Source: JANNHK01 sp031404355
Lineage (GTDB): Bacteria; Actinomycetota; Acidimicrobiia; IMCC26256; PALSA-610
Reading direction: 5' to 3'
DNA: 24,258 nucleotides
Assembly (NCBI GenBank): GCA_031404355.1
Contig: JANNHK010000021.1
Span: 1 to 24,258, forward strand
Part shown: in pieces, positions 15,641-23,900 of the stretch
Layout: each line of letters opens with the position of its first letter
Position numbering within the stretch: position 1 is the stretch's first letter
Notes under the pieces: model-generated
What the model was told of the DNA's origin: nothing
What the model saw: the letters and a program-made list of their open reading frames with translations, nothing else
Database searches by the model: none
Position numbers and translations under genes: made by a program

Positions 15641-15654
15641 TACTATACGAACAG
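15641..15654 (+). promoter_or_regulatory. Candidate promoter for the HNH gene, leaderless
   Basis: tactat (15641-15646), overlapping tatacg (15644-15649), ends 5-8 nt before the ATG at 15655. No SD is present. This matches the arrangement before yefM at 6795-6808. The -35 region (about 15618-15624) is poor. Transcription probably starts at or next to the ATG. Confidence 0.35.
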
Positions 15655-16815
15655 ATGTTCGATCAGCTTGTGACCTGCCGCACCGCCCTCGAAGGGCTCG
15701 TCCGCGACTTCGATCTCTTCGAGTTGCCGGCGCCCAAAGCGGTGCGATTGCTCGACGAGCTCGGCGCGATCCAGCGCATGGTCTACGGCATGGTCGCGAA
15801 GGCTGCGAAGCAGGTCGCCGAGTCCAATGCGCACGTGATCACGGGTGAACGCAACGCGAACGAGCTCGTCGCCCGCACGCTCGGGGTCGGCAATGGCGAA
15901 GCTCGTGCCGCGATCGAAACGGCGCGCCGCTTGGAGTTGCTGCCCAAGACCGATGCCGCGGTTCAGCGGGGCGAGTTGTCGGCCAAGCAGGCCCAGATGA
16001 TTGCCGAGGCCGCGAGCCACAACCCTGCTGCCGAAGCGTCGTTGTTGGAAGCGGCTCGGCAGGGTCTGGTTCCATTGAAGGATGCGTGCATTGCCGCCCG
16101 GGCCGCGGTCGAGGACCCGGCCGAACGCTCGGAGCGGCAACACAAGTCGCGGTTCCTGCGGACATGGACTGATGCCGACGGGATGTTCGCCGGGCGGTTC
16201 CGTCTCACGCCCGAAGTCGGCGGCCAGCTCAAGGAAAAGCTCGACGCCGAAGTGCAACGGATGTTCCGGGAACGACGAGCCGGAACCGATCACGAACCGC
16301 ACGAGGCGTACGCGGCCGATGCATTGGCCGACTTCGCCCTCAACGGGGGTTCGAAAACGCGGCGCACGAACTTTCGCGTGCACATCGTTGTCGACCACGC
16401 CGCGCTCAAGCGCGGGAACGTGCTCGATGGCGAGCGCTCTGAGATACCCGGCGTCGGTCCCGTGAACGTCGAGTGGGTGCGCGGGCTGCTCGGGGACGCG
16501 TTTCTCACGGCGGTGATCGCCAAGGGCAAGGACATCCGCACGGTTGCGCACCTCGGCCGCCACATTCCGGCCGAACTCCGCACTGCTCTGGTCGTGCAGG
16601 GCCTCGAATGCACCATCGAAGACTGCAACTGCCGCGGGTATCTCGAGATCGATCACATCCACGACTACGCCAAGGGTGGCCCGACCACATATGAGAATGT
16701 CGGACCGATGTGCTCGATCCACCATCGATTGAAATCGCAAGGTTGGACCCTCGGTCCACCCGGCCCGAAGACTGGTAAGCGCAAGCTCAGGCCCCCACCC
16801 TCACGCGCCGGTTAG
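15655..16815 (+). CDS. DUF222 / 13E12-type HNH endonuclease
   Basis: This encodes 386 residues from ATG 15655. The N-terminal two thirds are the helical DUF222 domain (GELSAKQAQMIAEAASHNPA is typical). The C-terminal HNH module has zinc-type cysteines at about 319, 324, 326 and 353, the LEIDHIHDY segment with His334, Asn348 (YENVGPMC) and the final HHRLK His356/His357. This family is widespread and multicopy in actinobacteria, where it was first noticed as the 13E12 repeat of mycobacteria. A nuclease activity is implied but the role is obscure; selfish homing-like elements and lysogeny-related functions have been proposed. The motif is intact. It ends 29 bp before the catabolic operon. Confidence 0.88.
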   Translation: MFDQLVTCRTALEGLVRDFDLFELPAPKAVRLLDELGAIQRMVYGMVAKAAKQVAESNAHVITGERNANELVARTLGVGNGEARAAIETARRLELLPKTDAAVQRGELSAKQAQMIAEAASHNPAAEASLLEAARQGLVPLKDACIAARAAVEDPAERSERQHKSRFLRTWTDADGMFAGRFRLTPEVGGQLKEKLDAEVQRMFRERRAGTDHEPHEAYAADALADFALNGGSKTRRTNFRVHIVVDHAALKRGNVLDGERSEIPGVGPVNVEWVRGLLGDAFLTAVIAKGKDIRTVAHLGRHIPAELRTALVVQGLECTIEDCNCRGYLEIDHIHDYAKGGPTTYENVGPMCSIHHRLKSQGWTLGPPGPKTGKRKLRPPPSRAG

Positions 16816-16844
16816 GTTCACGACGTTGGCTGAAGGGGGGGGAC

Positions 16845-17998
16845 ATGATCTTCGACAGCGACAACCACTACTACGAGGCGACCGACGCGTTCACCCGGCA
16901 CGTCCCCAAGTCGATGGCGGGGCGCTGCGTCCAGTGGGCCGAGGTCAACGGCCGATCCCGGCTCCTCGTCGGCGGCCGCCTCAACAAGTTCATCCCGCAC
17001 CCGACGTTCGACCCGGTCGGTCAGCCGGGTGCGCTGCAGGCGTATTTCAAGGGCAACGCCGGCACCGACGTGAAGAGCGCGTTCGGCGAACTCGAACCGA
17101 TCCGGCCCGAGTACCGCGACCGCGACGCGCGGCTCGCAGTCATGGACGCGCAGGGACTCGACGCGGTGTGGCTCTTCCCGACGCTCGGCGTCGGCCTCGA
17201 AGAAGCGTTCGCGCACGACGCCGAAGCGGCGATGGTGACGTTCGGCGCGTTCAACACGTGGATGCACGAAGACTGGGCTACGCGTACCGCGACCGCATCT
17301 TCGCCGCGCCCTACATCTCGCTCGTCGACATCCATGGCGCGGTCGCCGAACTCGAGGTTGTGCTCGGTCGCGGCGCACGGGTGGTGTGCATGCGGCCCGG
17401 TCCGGTGCACACGCAGACCGGCACGACGTCACCGTTCACGAAGGAGTACGACTCCTTCTGGTCGCGCGTCGGCGAGGCGGGGATCACGGTCGCGTTCCAC
17501 GGCGGCGACTCCGGCTACAACGCGCACGTCGAGGCGTGGGAGCCCGACACCGAGTCCAAGGCGTTCTTCGCGAGCCCGCTCTCGCGTGCGATCACCGGCA
17601 ACCGGGCCATCACGGAGACGATGCTGGCCCTGCTGTGCCACAAGGTGCTCGAACGCCACCCGCGCCTGCGCATCGCGTCGATCGAGAACGGCGCGAGTTG
17701 GGTGTCGACGGTGCTGCGGCGGGTTGCGAAGTCGGCGGCGATGGCGCCGGGGTCGTTTGCCGAGTCGCCCAGCGACTTGTTCCGGCGTCAGGTCTGGGTG
17801 TCGCCGTTCTGGGAGGACAAGCCGGTCGCTGCGGTCGAGATGATCGGCGTCGAGCGCACGCTGTTCGGCTCCGACTGGCCGCACACCGAAGGGATCGCCG
17901 ATCCGCTCTCGTATCGCGACGAGCTGGCCGGGCTGCCGCAGGAAACCGTCGACCGTGTGATGGGCGCCAACGCCCTCGAACTCACGACACCGATCTGA
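16845..17998 (+). pseudogene. Amidohydrolase family (COG2159-like), frameshifted
   Basis: ATG 16845 follows a G-rich SD (G8 at 16835-16842). The frame reads IFDSDNHYYEATDAF (the DxDxHxxE start of amidohydrolase_2 proteins) through FNTWMHEDW at about 17275. Coding then moves to the next frame, which reads GYAYRDRIFAAPYISLVDIH to the stop at 17998. One missing G in gactgggctac (HEDWGYAYRD expected) explains it. The second part carries the metal site HGGDSGYN and SDWPHTEG. Repaired length is 384 residues, normal for the family, whose members hydrolyse or decarboxylate cyclic acids (ACMSD and resorcylate decarboxylase relatives). It heads the operon, 6 bp before the VOC gene. As written, the protein would be truncated and inactive. 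Confidence 0.85.
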
Positions 17999-18004
17999 GC
18001 CGGC

Positions 18005-18514
18005 ATGGCAGGCGACTGGCACATCAAGTCCATCTTCCACTTCACGGTGAACGCGACGAACTTCGAGCGTTCGCTCGACTTCTACACGACCATCGGGTTC
18101 AAGGTGCTGCGCGACAACCGCGACATCATCTGGCCGCGCATGGTCGCGCGCAACTTTGGCATGCCCGCGGCCCAAGGACGGGGCGCGTTGCTCGGTATCG
18201 GCGACGGCGAACTGCATACCCGGCTCGATCTCATCGAGTGGCTCGAACCGGTGCTCGATCCGCCGCCTGATGTGCCGATCGAGCTGCGGGTGCCGCGCAT
18301 CATCGCGTTGCGCACCGAGAACGTGCAGGCCGCCTACGAAGACCTCTCCGCGCGCGGTATCGAGTTCGTGTCGGAGCCGCAGTCGGCGGAGCGGGCGGGC
18401 ATCGTGAACGTCTGCTCGTGCCGCGACCCCGACGGCCTGATCGTCGAGTTCATCGAGTACGCGCCGGGTGTGTTGGGAAGCCGCATCGACGAACTCCCGA
18501 AGCGGGAGTCATGA
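18005..18514 (+). CDS. VOC (glyoxalase/dioxygenase-fold) protein
   Basis: This encodes 169 residues from ATG 18005. WHIKSIFHFTVNATNFERSL followed by DFYTTIGFKVLRDN is the first beta-alpha-beta-beta-beta unit, with a possible metal ligand His12. RIIALRTENVQAAYEDLSAR and CSCRDPDGLIVEFIEY (Glu in VEF) form the second. VOC enzymes use a divalent metal for lyase, isomerase or ring-cleavage chemistry, and the exact reaction is not readable here. It lies 6 bp after the amidohydrolase and overlaps the next gene by ATGA, so it is part of the same transcript and probably the same pathway. Confidence 0.85.
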   Translation: MAGDWHIKSIFHFTVNATNFERSLDFYTTIGFKVLRDNRDIIWPRMVARNFGMPAAQGRGALLGIGDGELHTRLDLIEWLEPVLDPPPDVPIELRVPRIIALRTENVQAAYEDLSARGIEFVSEPQSAERAGIVNVCSCRDPDGLIVEFIEYAPGVLGSRIDELPKRES

Positions 18515-19434
18515 CGCGCATCCCAGAAGCGCGGTGCGCGGAACTGTTCGCGGCCACAAAGAACTGGGGGCGCTGGGGCGCCGACGACGAACGCGGCGCG
18601 CTCAACCTGCTCACGCCGGAGCGGGTCGCGCGGGCCACGGCGCTGGTGCGTTCGGGCGCCGTCGTCTCGTGCGGGCGCGAACTGCCGGTCCGGCCGGCCG
18701 CCGACAACCCGACACCTGCGCTGCACCACATGGTCATGGCCGGCGACCTCGCGCGCGGCCCGGGCCTGCAGGCGTCGGCCGACTTCGTCGGCGTGTCGTT
18801 CCACGGCATGGCCGTCTCGCACATCGACGCACTGTGTCACGTGTTCGTCGACGGCCAGATGTACAACGGGTTCCCGGCATCCGATGTGACGAGCCTCGGT
18901 GCGAAGCGCAACTCGATCGCGGCCGCGTTCGACGGCATCGTCGGGCGCGGCGTCTTTCTCGACATCCCGCGTCTACGCGGTGTCGACTGGCTTGCACCGG
19001 GGGACGCGATCGCGCCCGACGAACTCGACGGAGCATGCCGCGCCCAATCGGTTGCCACCGAGCCGGGCGACATTCTGCTCGTCGGGACCGGACGCGACGC
19101 GCGTCGCGCCGAGTTCGGCCCGTGGGATCCGAACGACCCCGGGCTTGCCGGTCTCGATCCGGAGTGCATCCCGTGGTTGCACGAGCACGATCTCTCGGTG
19201 CTCGGCTCCGACGGTGTCTCCGACGTCTTGCCCGCGAACCCGCACGCGTGGTCGATTCCCGTGCACCAATGCCTGCTCGTCGGCATGGGCGTGCACCTCC
19301 TCGACAACCTGCGACTCGACCGGTTGGCTACCGCCTGCGCGGCCGAGGCGCGTTGGGAGTTCTTGTTCGTCGTCCTGCCGCTGCAGATCGGTGGCGGCAC
19401 CGGTTCGCCGGTGAACCCGGTCGCGATGCTGTGA
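18511..19434 (+). CDS. Cyclase-family (kynurenine formamidase-like) metal hydrolase
   Basis: From ATG 18511 this encodes 307 residues. The start is chosen because it overlaps the VOC stop by 4 bp. WGRWGADDERGALNLLTPE (19-37) is the family's opening motif. SHIDALCHVF holds the HxDxxxH metal site (His104, Asp106, His110). GRGVFLDIPRLRG and PGDILLVGTGRD are further conserved strands. Members open amide or lactone bonds, as in kynurenine formamidase or isatin hydrolase. The actual substrate is unknown. The domain is complete, with no signal peptide. The next gene begins 28 bp downstream, the widest gap inside the operon. Confidence 0.88.
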   Translation: MTRIPEARCAELFAATKNWGRWGADDERGALNLLTPERVARATALVRSGAVVSCGRELPVRPAADNPTPALHHMVMAGDLARGPGLQASADFVGVSFHGMAVSHIDALCHVFVDGQMYNGFPASDVTSLGAKRNSIAAAFDGIVGRGVFLDIPRLRGVDWLAPGDAIAPDELDGACRAQSVATEPGDILLVGTGRDARRAEFGPWDPNDPGLAGLDPECIPWLHEHDLSVLGSDGVSDVLPANPHAWSIPVHQCLLVGMGVHLLDNLRLDRLATACAAEARWEFLFVVLPLQIGGGTGSPVNPVAML

Positions 19435-19462
19435 GCCGCGCTGTCGTAATGATGGGGAACTG

Positions 19463-20647
19463 ATGATCATCGACCTGTTCAACGAACTGCAGATGCCCGA
19501 GCCCTGGGGGCCCGATCACGAACGCGACGTGTTCGCGAACGCGTTCGCGCAGGTGCGCCTCGCCGACGAACTCGGTTACGGCTGCTGGTGGTCGGTCGAG
19601 CACCACTGCACGCCCGAGTTCTCGTACTCCGGCGCACCGGAGCTGATGAACGCGGCGATCGCGCAGCACACCGAACGCATCCGCATCGGGCACGCCGGTG
19701 TGCTCACCCCGTTCAAGATCAACCATCCGCTGCGCGTGGCCGAGCGGGCCGCGGTGCTCGACCACCTGTCGAACGGGCGCCTCGAACTCGGCCTCGCGCG
19801 TTCCGGTGGCGCGGAGTGGGCGACGTTCGGCATCGACCCCGACGCGACGCTTGCCGAACTGGAAGAAGCGGCGCGCCTGTGCGTGACGGCGTGGACGGAG
19901 CCGGAGTTCACGTGGGAGTCGGAACGCCTCAGCATCCCGAAGCGCACGCTCGTGCCCAAGCCGGTCCAGCAACCGCACCCGGCGCTGTGGCAGACGGTGT
20001 CGTCGCCCGGCAGCTTCCGCATGGCGGGCGAGCTGGGCATGGGTGTCCTGTGCACGACGTTGCTTTCGCCGGTCTCGGTACTCGAGACGATGATGGTCGA
20101 GTACGACGCCGGGCTCGCCGCGTGCGACAACCCGGTCGGCAAGTTCGTCAACGACCAACGGGGCGTGTTCACGTTCGTGTTCTGCACCGAGACCGTCGAC
20201 GACGCGATCAAGAGCCGGGCCGCCGAAGCTGCGCTCTGGTACGTGAACGCGGCGCCCAAAGTGTTCTCGGTGCCCCGCACCGTGTGGACGAACCTCATCC
20301 GCGGCAACGTGAACATGGCGCCGTCGAAGCGGTCGCAGAAGGCGGTCGACGAGAGCAAGGTCAACGTCGACCTCAACCCCGAAGACGAGAATCCGATCGT
20401 CCGCTTGATGAACCGCCAGGTGCTGGGCTACGACATCGACCCCGTCGAGGCGTACGAAGCGCTCGAACACCAGGACTCGGTGATCATCGGTGATGTCGAC
20501 ACGTGTATCCGTAAGGCGCAGAAGTACCGCGACGCCGGGTTCGGCCGCCTCATGAGCCTGATGCAGTTCGGCCATCTCCGCCACGACGAGGTGATGGCGA
20601 GCATTCGCCGCGTGGGCGAGGCGCTCATCCCGGAGCTGAGCGCGTGA
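19463..20647 (+). CDS. LLM-class flavin-dependent oxidoreductase (luciferase-like)
   Basis: This encodes 394 residues from ATG 19463, with a gggga SD 4 nt upstream. It begins MIIDLFNELQMPEPWGPDHE, then CWWSVEHHCTPEFSYSGAPE with the conserved HH, and ARSGGAEWATFGID. This is the bacterial luciferase-like TIM barrel that uses FMNH2 or F420H2, with oxygen in monooxygenase members. It shows no close resemblance to the shorter LLM protein in the same operon, so the two are distinct subfamilies. It ends with GTGA overlapping the SDR. Monooxygenation or ring opening of the pathway substrate is the natural guess. Confidence 0.88.
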   Translation: MIIDLFNELQMPEPWGPDHERDVFANAFAQVRLADELGYGCWWSVEHHCTPEFSYSGAPELMNAAIAQHTERIRIGHAGVLTPFKINHPLRVAERAAVLDHLSNGRLELGLARSGGAEWATFGIDPDATLAELEEAARLCVTAWTEPEFTWESERLSIPKRTLVPKPVQQPHPALWQTVSSPGSFRMAGELGMGVLCTTLLSPVSVLETMMVEYDAGLAACDNPVGKFVNDQRGVFTFVFCTETVDDAIKSRAAEAALWYVNAAPKVFSVPRTVWTNLIRGNVNMAPSKRSQKAVDESKVNVDLNPEDENPIVRLMNRQVLGYDIDPVEAYEALEHQDSVIIGDVDTCIRKAQKYRDAGFGRLMSLMQFGHLRHDEVMASIRRVGEALIPELSA

Positions 20648-21420
20648 GCACCTCTCTTGACGGGTGCGTCGCGATCGTCACGGGTGGCGCCGGTGGGCAG
20701 GGCGCGGCCGAGTCGCAGATGCTCGTCGAGCGTGGCGCCCGGGTCGTGGTCGCCGACGTCGACGACGCCGCGGGCGAGAAGCTGACAGCGGAACTGGGCG
20801 GCAACGCGATCTTCTCGCACCTCGACGTGCGCTCCGAAGACGAATGGCAAGCGACGCTCACCGCGGCCCTCGGCGCGTTCGAACGGGTGAACGCGCTCGT
20901 GAACAACGCCGGCATCAGCCTGCCGCCCAAGTCGATCATCAAGACCTCCGTTGAGGAATACCGCCAGGTCGTCGACGTCAATCAGGTCGGCGCGTTCATC
21001 GGCATCCACACGGTCGCACCCGCGATCATCGCCGCGGGTGGCGGGAGCATTGTCAACGTGTCGTCCGTGAACGGTTTCGTCGGCGCGTGGGGCATTGCCG
21101 GCTACGCGTCGTCGAAGTTCGCACTCCGCGGACTGACGCGCGTCGCGTCGATCGAGCTCGCCCGCCGGGGCGTGCGCGTGAACTCGATCCACCCGGGTCC
21201 GATCGACACGCCGATGTTGCGCAGTGGGCTGCCGCCGGGCACCGATCCGGTCGAGGCGATGGCCGGCGTTGTGCCCGCGGGCCGGGTGGGGAGCGTCGAC
21301 GAGGTCGCGGCCATGGTCGCGTTCTTGCTGTCCGACGAGTCGTCGTACTGCTACGGCTCGGAGTTCGTCCTCGACGGCGGTTACCTCGCGGGCCCGCTCG
21401 GATCGCCCAACGTCAAGTGA
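20644..21420 (+). CDS. Short-chain dehydrogenase/reductase (SDR)
   Basis: This encodes 258 residues from GTG 20644, overlapping the LLM stop by GTGA. The Rossmann glycine motif is TGGAGGQG (13-20). Asp38 at the end of strand 2 (VVVADVD) points to NAD(H). NNAG is at 87-90. The catalytic residues are Asn113, Ser140/Ser141, Tyr154 and Lys158 (YASSK). HPGPIDTPM and SSYCYGSEFVLDGGY complete the classical family. It would interconvert an alcohol and a ketone in the pathway. It overlaps the next LLM gene by GTGA, so its expression is tied to both neighbours. Confidence 0.93.
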   Translation: MSTSLDGCVAIVTGGAGGQGAAESQMLVERGARVVVADVDDAAGEKLTAELGGNAIFSHLDVRSEDEWQATLTAALGAFERVNALVNNAGISLPPKSIIKTSVEEYRQVVDVNQVGAFIGIHTVAPAIIAAGGGSIVNVSSVNGFVGAWGIAGYASSKFALRGLTRVASIELARRGVRVNSIHPGPIDTPMLRSGLPPGTDPVEAMAGVVPAGRVGSVDEVAAMVAFLLSDESSYCYGSEFVLDGGYLAGPLGSPNVK

Positions 21421-22358
21421 AACTCTCGCTGCTGTTCCCCGAAACCCGCAGCCTCGCCGCCGTTCGCGAACTCGGGGCCCGCACCGAGGAACAGGGATTC
21501 CACGGCATGTGGCTGGGGTCCGCGTTCGGTTTCGATTCGTTCATCGCGCTGGCGCTGGCCGGTCCGGCGACGACGACGTTGCAGCTCGGCATCGCCGTCG
21601 TACCGACGTGGCCGCGGCATCCGGTCGTCATGGCGCAGCAGGCCGCGTCGGCGAGCGCCGCGTGCGAGGGCAGGTTCCGGCTCGGCATCGGTGCCAGCCA
21701 CGCCCGGGTCATGGGGATGTACGGCATCGACTTCGACCGGCCGATCGGCCACCTGCGCGAGTACCTGGCGATCGTGAAGGGACTGCTCGCCGAGGGCCGG
21801 GTCGCGCACGACGGCGAGCGCTACCAGGTGAACGCGTTCCTCGACGTCGCCGACGCGCCCGTGCCGCCCGTGATGCTCGGTGTCTTACGTGAACAAGCGG
21901 CGCGGCTGGCGGGCGGGCACGCCGACGGCGCGCTGGCGTGGCTGTGCCCGGCGGGCTACATGCAGAACGTCATCGCGCCGAACGTCGTCACCGGTGCGAC
22001 GGCCGCCGATCGACCGGCGCCGCCGCTCATCGCCGAGTTGCCGTGCGCGCTGACGACGAGTCGCGACGCGGTACACGCCATGGCGGCCGTCGACCTCGCG
22101 GTGTACCCGCACATGCCGTTCTACCGGGCGATTTTCGAGTCCGCGGGCGTCGAACTCGCGGGAAAGAAGTGGAGCGACGCCATGATCGACGCGTCGGTCC
22201 TGTACGGCGACGAGGACGGGTTGGCCGCCAAGGTACAGACGTTCTTCGACGCGGGTGCCGACGAGGTGGTGCTGTCGCCGTTCGGCGTCGGCGACGACCC
22301 GGCCGCGTCGCAAGCCGACTGCATTCGAGTGCTCAGTGACCTGGCAAGGAGCCGATGA
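21417..22358 (+). CDS. F420-dependent LLM-class oxidoreductase (TIGR03564-like)
   Basis: From GTG 21417, which overlaps the SDR stop, this encodes 313 residues. KLSLLFPETRSLAAVREL, then GFHGMWLGSAFGFDSF, LGIAVVPTWPRHPVVMAQQA and RFRLGIGASHARVMGMYGID are characteristic of the actinobacterial F420-dependent LLM group. The length is normal. It would transfer hydride between F420 and an unknown substrate. The open frame extends far upstream, but that part lies inside the SDR gene and is a shadow. The NTF2-like gene starts 1 bp after its stop. Confidence 0.9.
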   Translation: MKLSLLFPETRSLAAVRELGARTEEQGFHGMWLGSAFGFDSFIALALAGPATTTLQLGIAVVPTWPRHPVVMAQQAASASAACEGRFRLGIGASHARVMGMYGIDFDRPIGHLREYLAIVKGLLAEGRVAHDGERYQVNAFLDVADAPVPPVMLGVLREQAARLAGGHADGALAWLCPAGYMQNVIAPNVVTGATAADRPAPPLIAELPCALTTSRDAVHAMAAVDLAVYPHMPFYRAIFESAGVELAGKKWSDAMIDASVLYGDEDGLAAKVQTFFDAGADEVVLSPFGVGDDPAASQADCIRVLSDLARSR

Positions 22359-22359
22359 C

Positions 22360-22764
22360 ATGACCGACGACACGCGCGTTTCCAACCGGGCGTTGTTCGA
22401 GACCGTGCTCGAGACGATCTCGGCCGGCAAGTTCGAAATGCTGGCCGACTTCATGACCGACGACCTGGTCTTCGAACTCCCGTACGGCCCTGACTTCCTG
22501 CCGAACCCGATCGAGGGCCTTGAGCAGTGGAACCAGATGCAGCTCATGACCTTCAAGATGTTCAGCTCGTTCGCGCTGACGCTCGACCGGATCCACGAGT
22601 GCCTCGACCCCGACGAACTGATCGCCGAATACCACAGCGACGCCGTTGTCGTGCGCAACGGCAACGCGTACAAGAACCGCTACATCGGCGTGGTCCGCTT
22701 CCGCGCCGGCAAGATCTCGCACTGGCGCGAGTACCACAACCCGCAGGCGACGGACGTGCTGTGA
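22360..22764 (+). CDS. NTF2-like / SnoaL-type protein
   Basis: This encodes 134 residues from ATG 22360, with SD aagga at 22346-22350. SNRALFETVLETISAGKFEM, then DDLVFELPYG, DPDELIAEYHSDAVV and RFRAGKISHWREYHNP show the alpha-plus-beta cone of the NTF2 fold. Such proteins serve as isomerases, dehydratases or polyketide-type cyclases, and some are ligand-binding only. Candidate acid/base residues are present, but no specific activity can be assigned. It overlaps the serine hydrolase start by GTGA. Confidence 0.85.
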   Translation: MTDDTRVSNRALFETVLETISAGKFEMLADFMTDDLVFELPYGPDFLPNPIEGLEQWNQMQLMTFKMFSSFALTLDRIHECLDPDELIAEYHSDAVVVRNGNAYKNRYIGVVRFRAGKISHWREYHNPQATDVL

Positions 22765-23899
22765 CCGACCCCGCGGGTACGTGCGATCCCGCGTTCGCGG
22801 GTGTGCGCGACGCGTTCGCGCAGAACTTCGCAGACGGGCTCGAACTTGGAGCGTCGCTCTCGGTCAGTATCGAGGATCGCAACGTCGTCGATCTGTGGGG
22901 CGGGCACCTCGACGCGGCGCGCACCCGGCCCTGGGAGCACGACAGCCTCGTCTGCGTCTTCTCGTCTGCGTCTTCTCGTGCACCAAAGGCGTGGTGGCGA
23001 TAGCGACGATGTGGGCAGTCGCGCGCGGGCTGGTCGATCTCGACGCACCCGTCGCGTCGTACTGGCCCGAGTTCGCAGCCGCCGGCAAGGACACGATCCC
23101 GGTCCGCTGGCTCTTGACCCACGAGGCCGGCCTGCCCGCGATCAGTCAGCGCATGCCGCACGGTTCGCTGAGCGACTGGAAGGCCATGACGGTCGCGCTC
23201 GCGGAGCAGGAACCCTGGTGGGAACCTGGGACCGCGCACGGCTATCACGGTGTCACGTTCGGGCACCTGATCGGCGAGGTGCTGTTGCGAGCGACCGGCC
23301 GCGACTGCGGCGAACTCGTCCGCGACGAGCTGGCCGCGCCGCTCGGGGTCGATCTGTGTATGCCGCTCCCGGCCGAGTTCGACGGTCGCACCGCCGACCT
23401 CACTGTCGAGATGTCGACCGAAGGGACGTTCTTCGACAACTGGGACATGAAGACGTCGCTTGGCCCTCGCGCCTTCGGCAACCCTCCCGACTGCAACGAC
23501 GTCGCGCACTGCATGACCGACACCTTCCGCCGCGCGGTCATTCCGGCCGCGAACCTGCACTCGAACGCAAGAGGCCTCGACCGTGTGTACGGCACGCTCG
23601 CGACGCTCGCACCGGCGGAACTCGTCGCGGAGTTCGGGCGCGTCCACGTCGAAGGCGTTGACCGCGTCATGGAACTCCCCACGGCATTCGGTCTCGGTTT
23701 TGAGCACACGATCCCGGAGTGGCAGTTCGGTCCGGGAACCCGCACGTACGGGCACAACGGCAGCGGCGGCTCCCTCGGCATCGTCGACCCCGACGCCGGC
23801 ATCTCGCTCGGCTACGCGATGAACCGCCTCTGGTGGGGTCCCGACCGCACCGACCCGCGCTGGCCCCCGATCTTCGACGCCCTGTACGGGGCGCTCTAG
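22761..23899 (+). pseudogene. Serine hydrolase (beta-lactamase/EstB fold), interrupted by a 14-bp duplication
   Basis: From GTG 22761 the frame reads FADGLELGASLSVSIEDRNV and then EHDSLVCVFSS before derailing to a stop at 23003. The frame two bases over resumes with FSCTKGVVAIATMWAVARGL and runs to 23899. Removing one copy of the 14-bp tandem repeat (22950-22963 or 22964-22977) restores a 374-residue protein with catalytic SCTK (Ser68, Lys71), the HGYHGVTFGHLIGEVL segment and the C-terminal GHNGSGGSLGIVDP motif. These enzymes are class C beta-lactamase-like esterases or lactonases. As written, the product lacks everything after the nucleophile. It is coupled to the NTF2 gene by overlap. Confidence 0.85.
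22947..22979 (+). repeat. 14-bp tandem direct repeat inside the serine hydrolase
   Basis: The unit gtctgcgtcttctc occurs twice without interruption (22950-22963 and 22964-22977). The 14-bp periodicity extends from 22947 to 22979. It adds 14 bases, shifts the frame, and lies exactly on the codons for the active-site VFSCTK. Loss of one copy returns the gene to frame. Confidence 0.95.
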
Positions 23900-23900
23900 C

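Noticed and set aside
15643..16740. 365-residue minus-strand open frame
   Set aside because: Antisense to the DUF222-HNH gene.
19328..20584. 418-residue minus-strand open frame
   Set aside because: Antisense to the LLM oxidoreductase; composition is typical of a codon-bias shadow.
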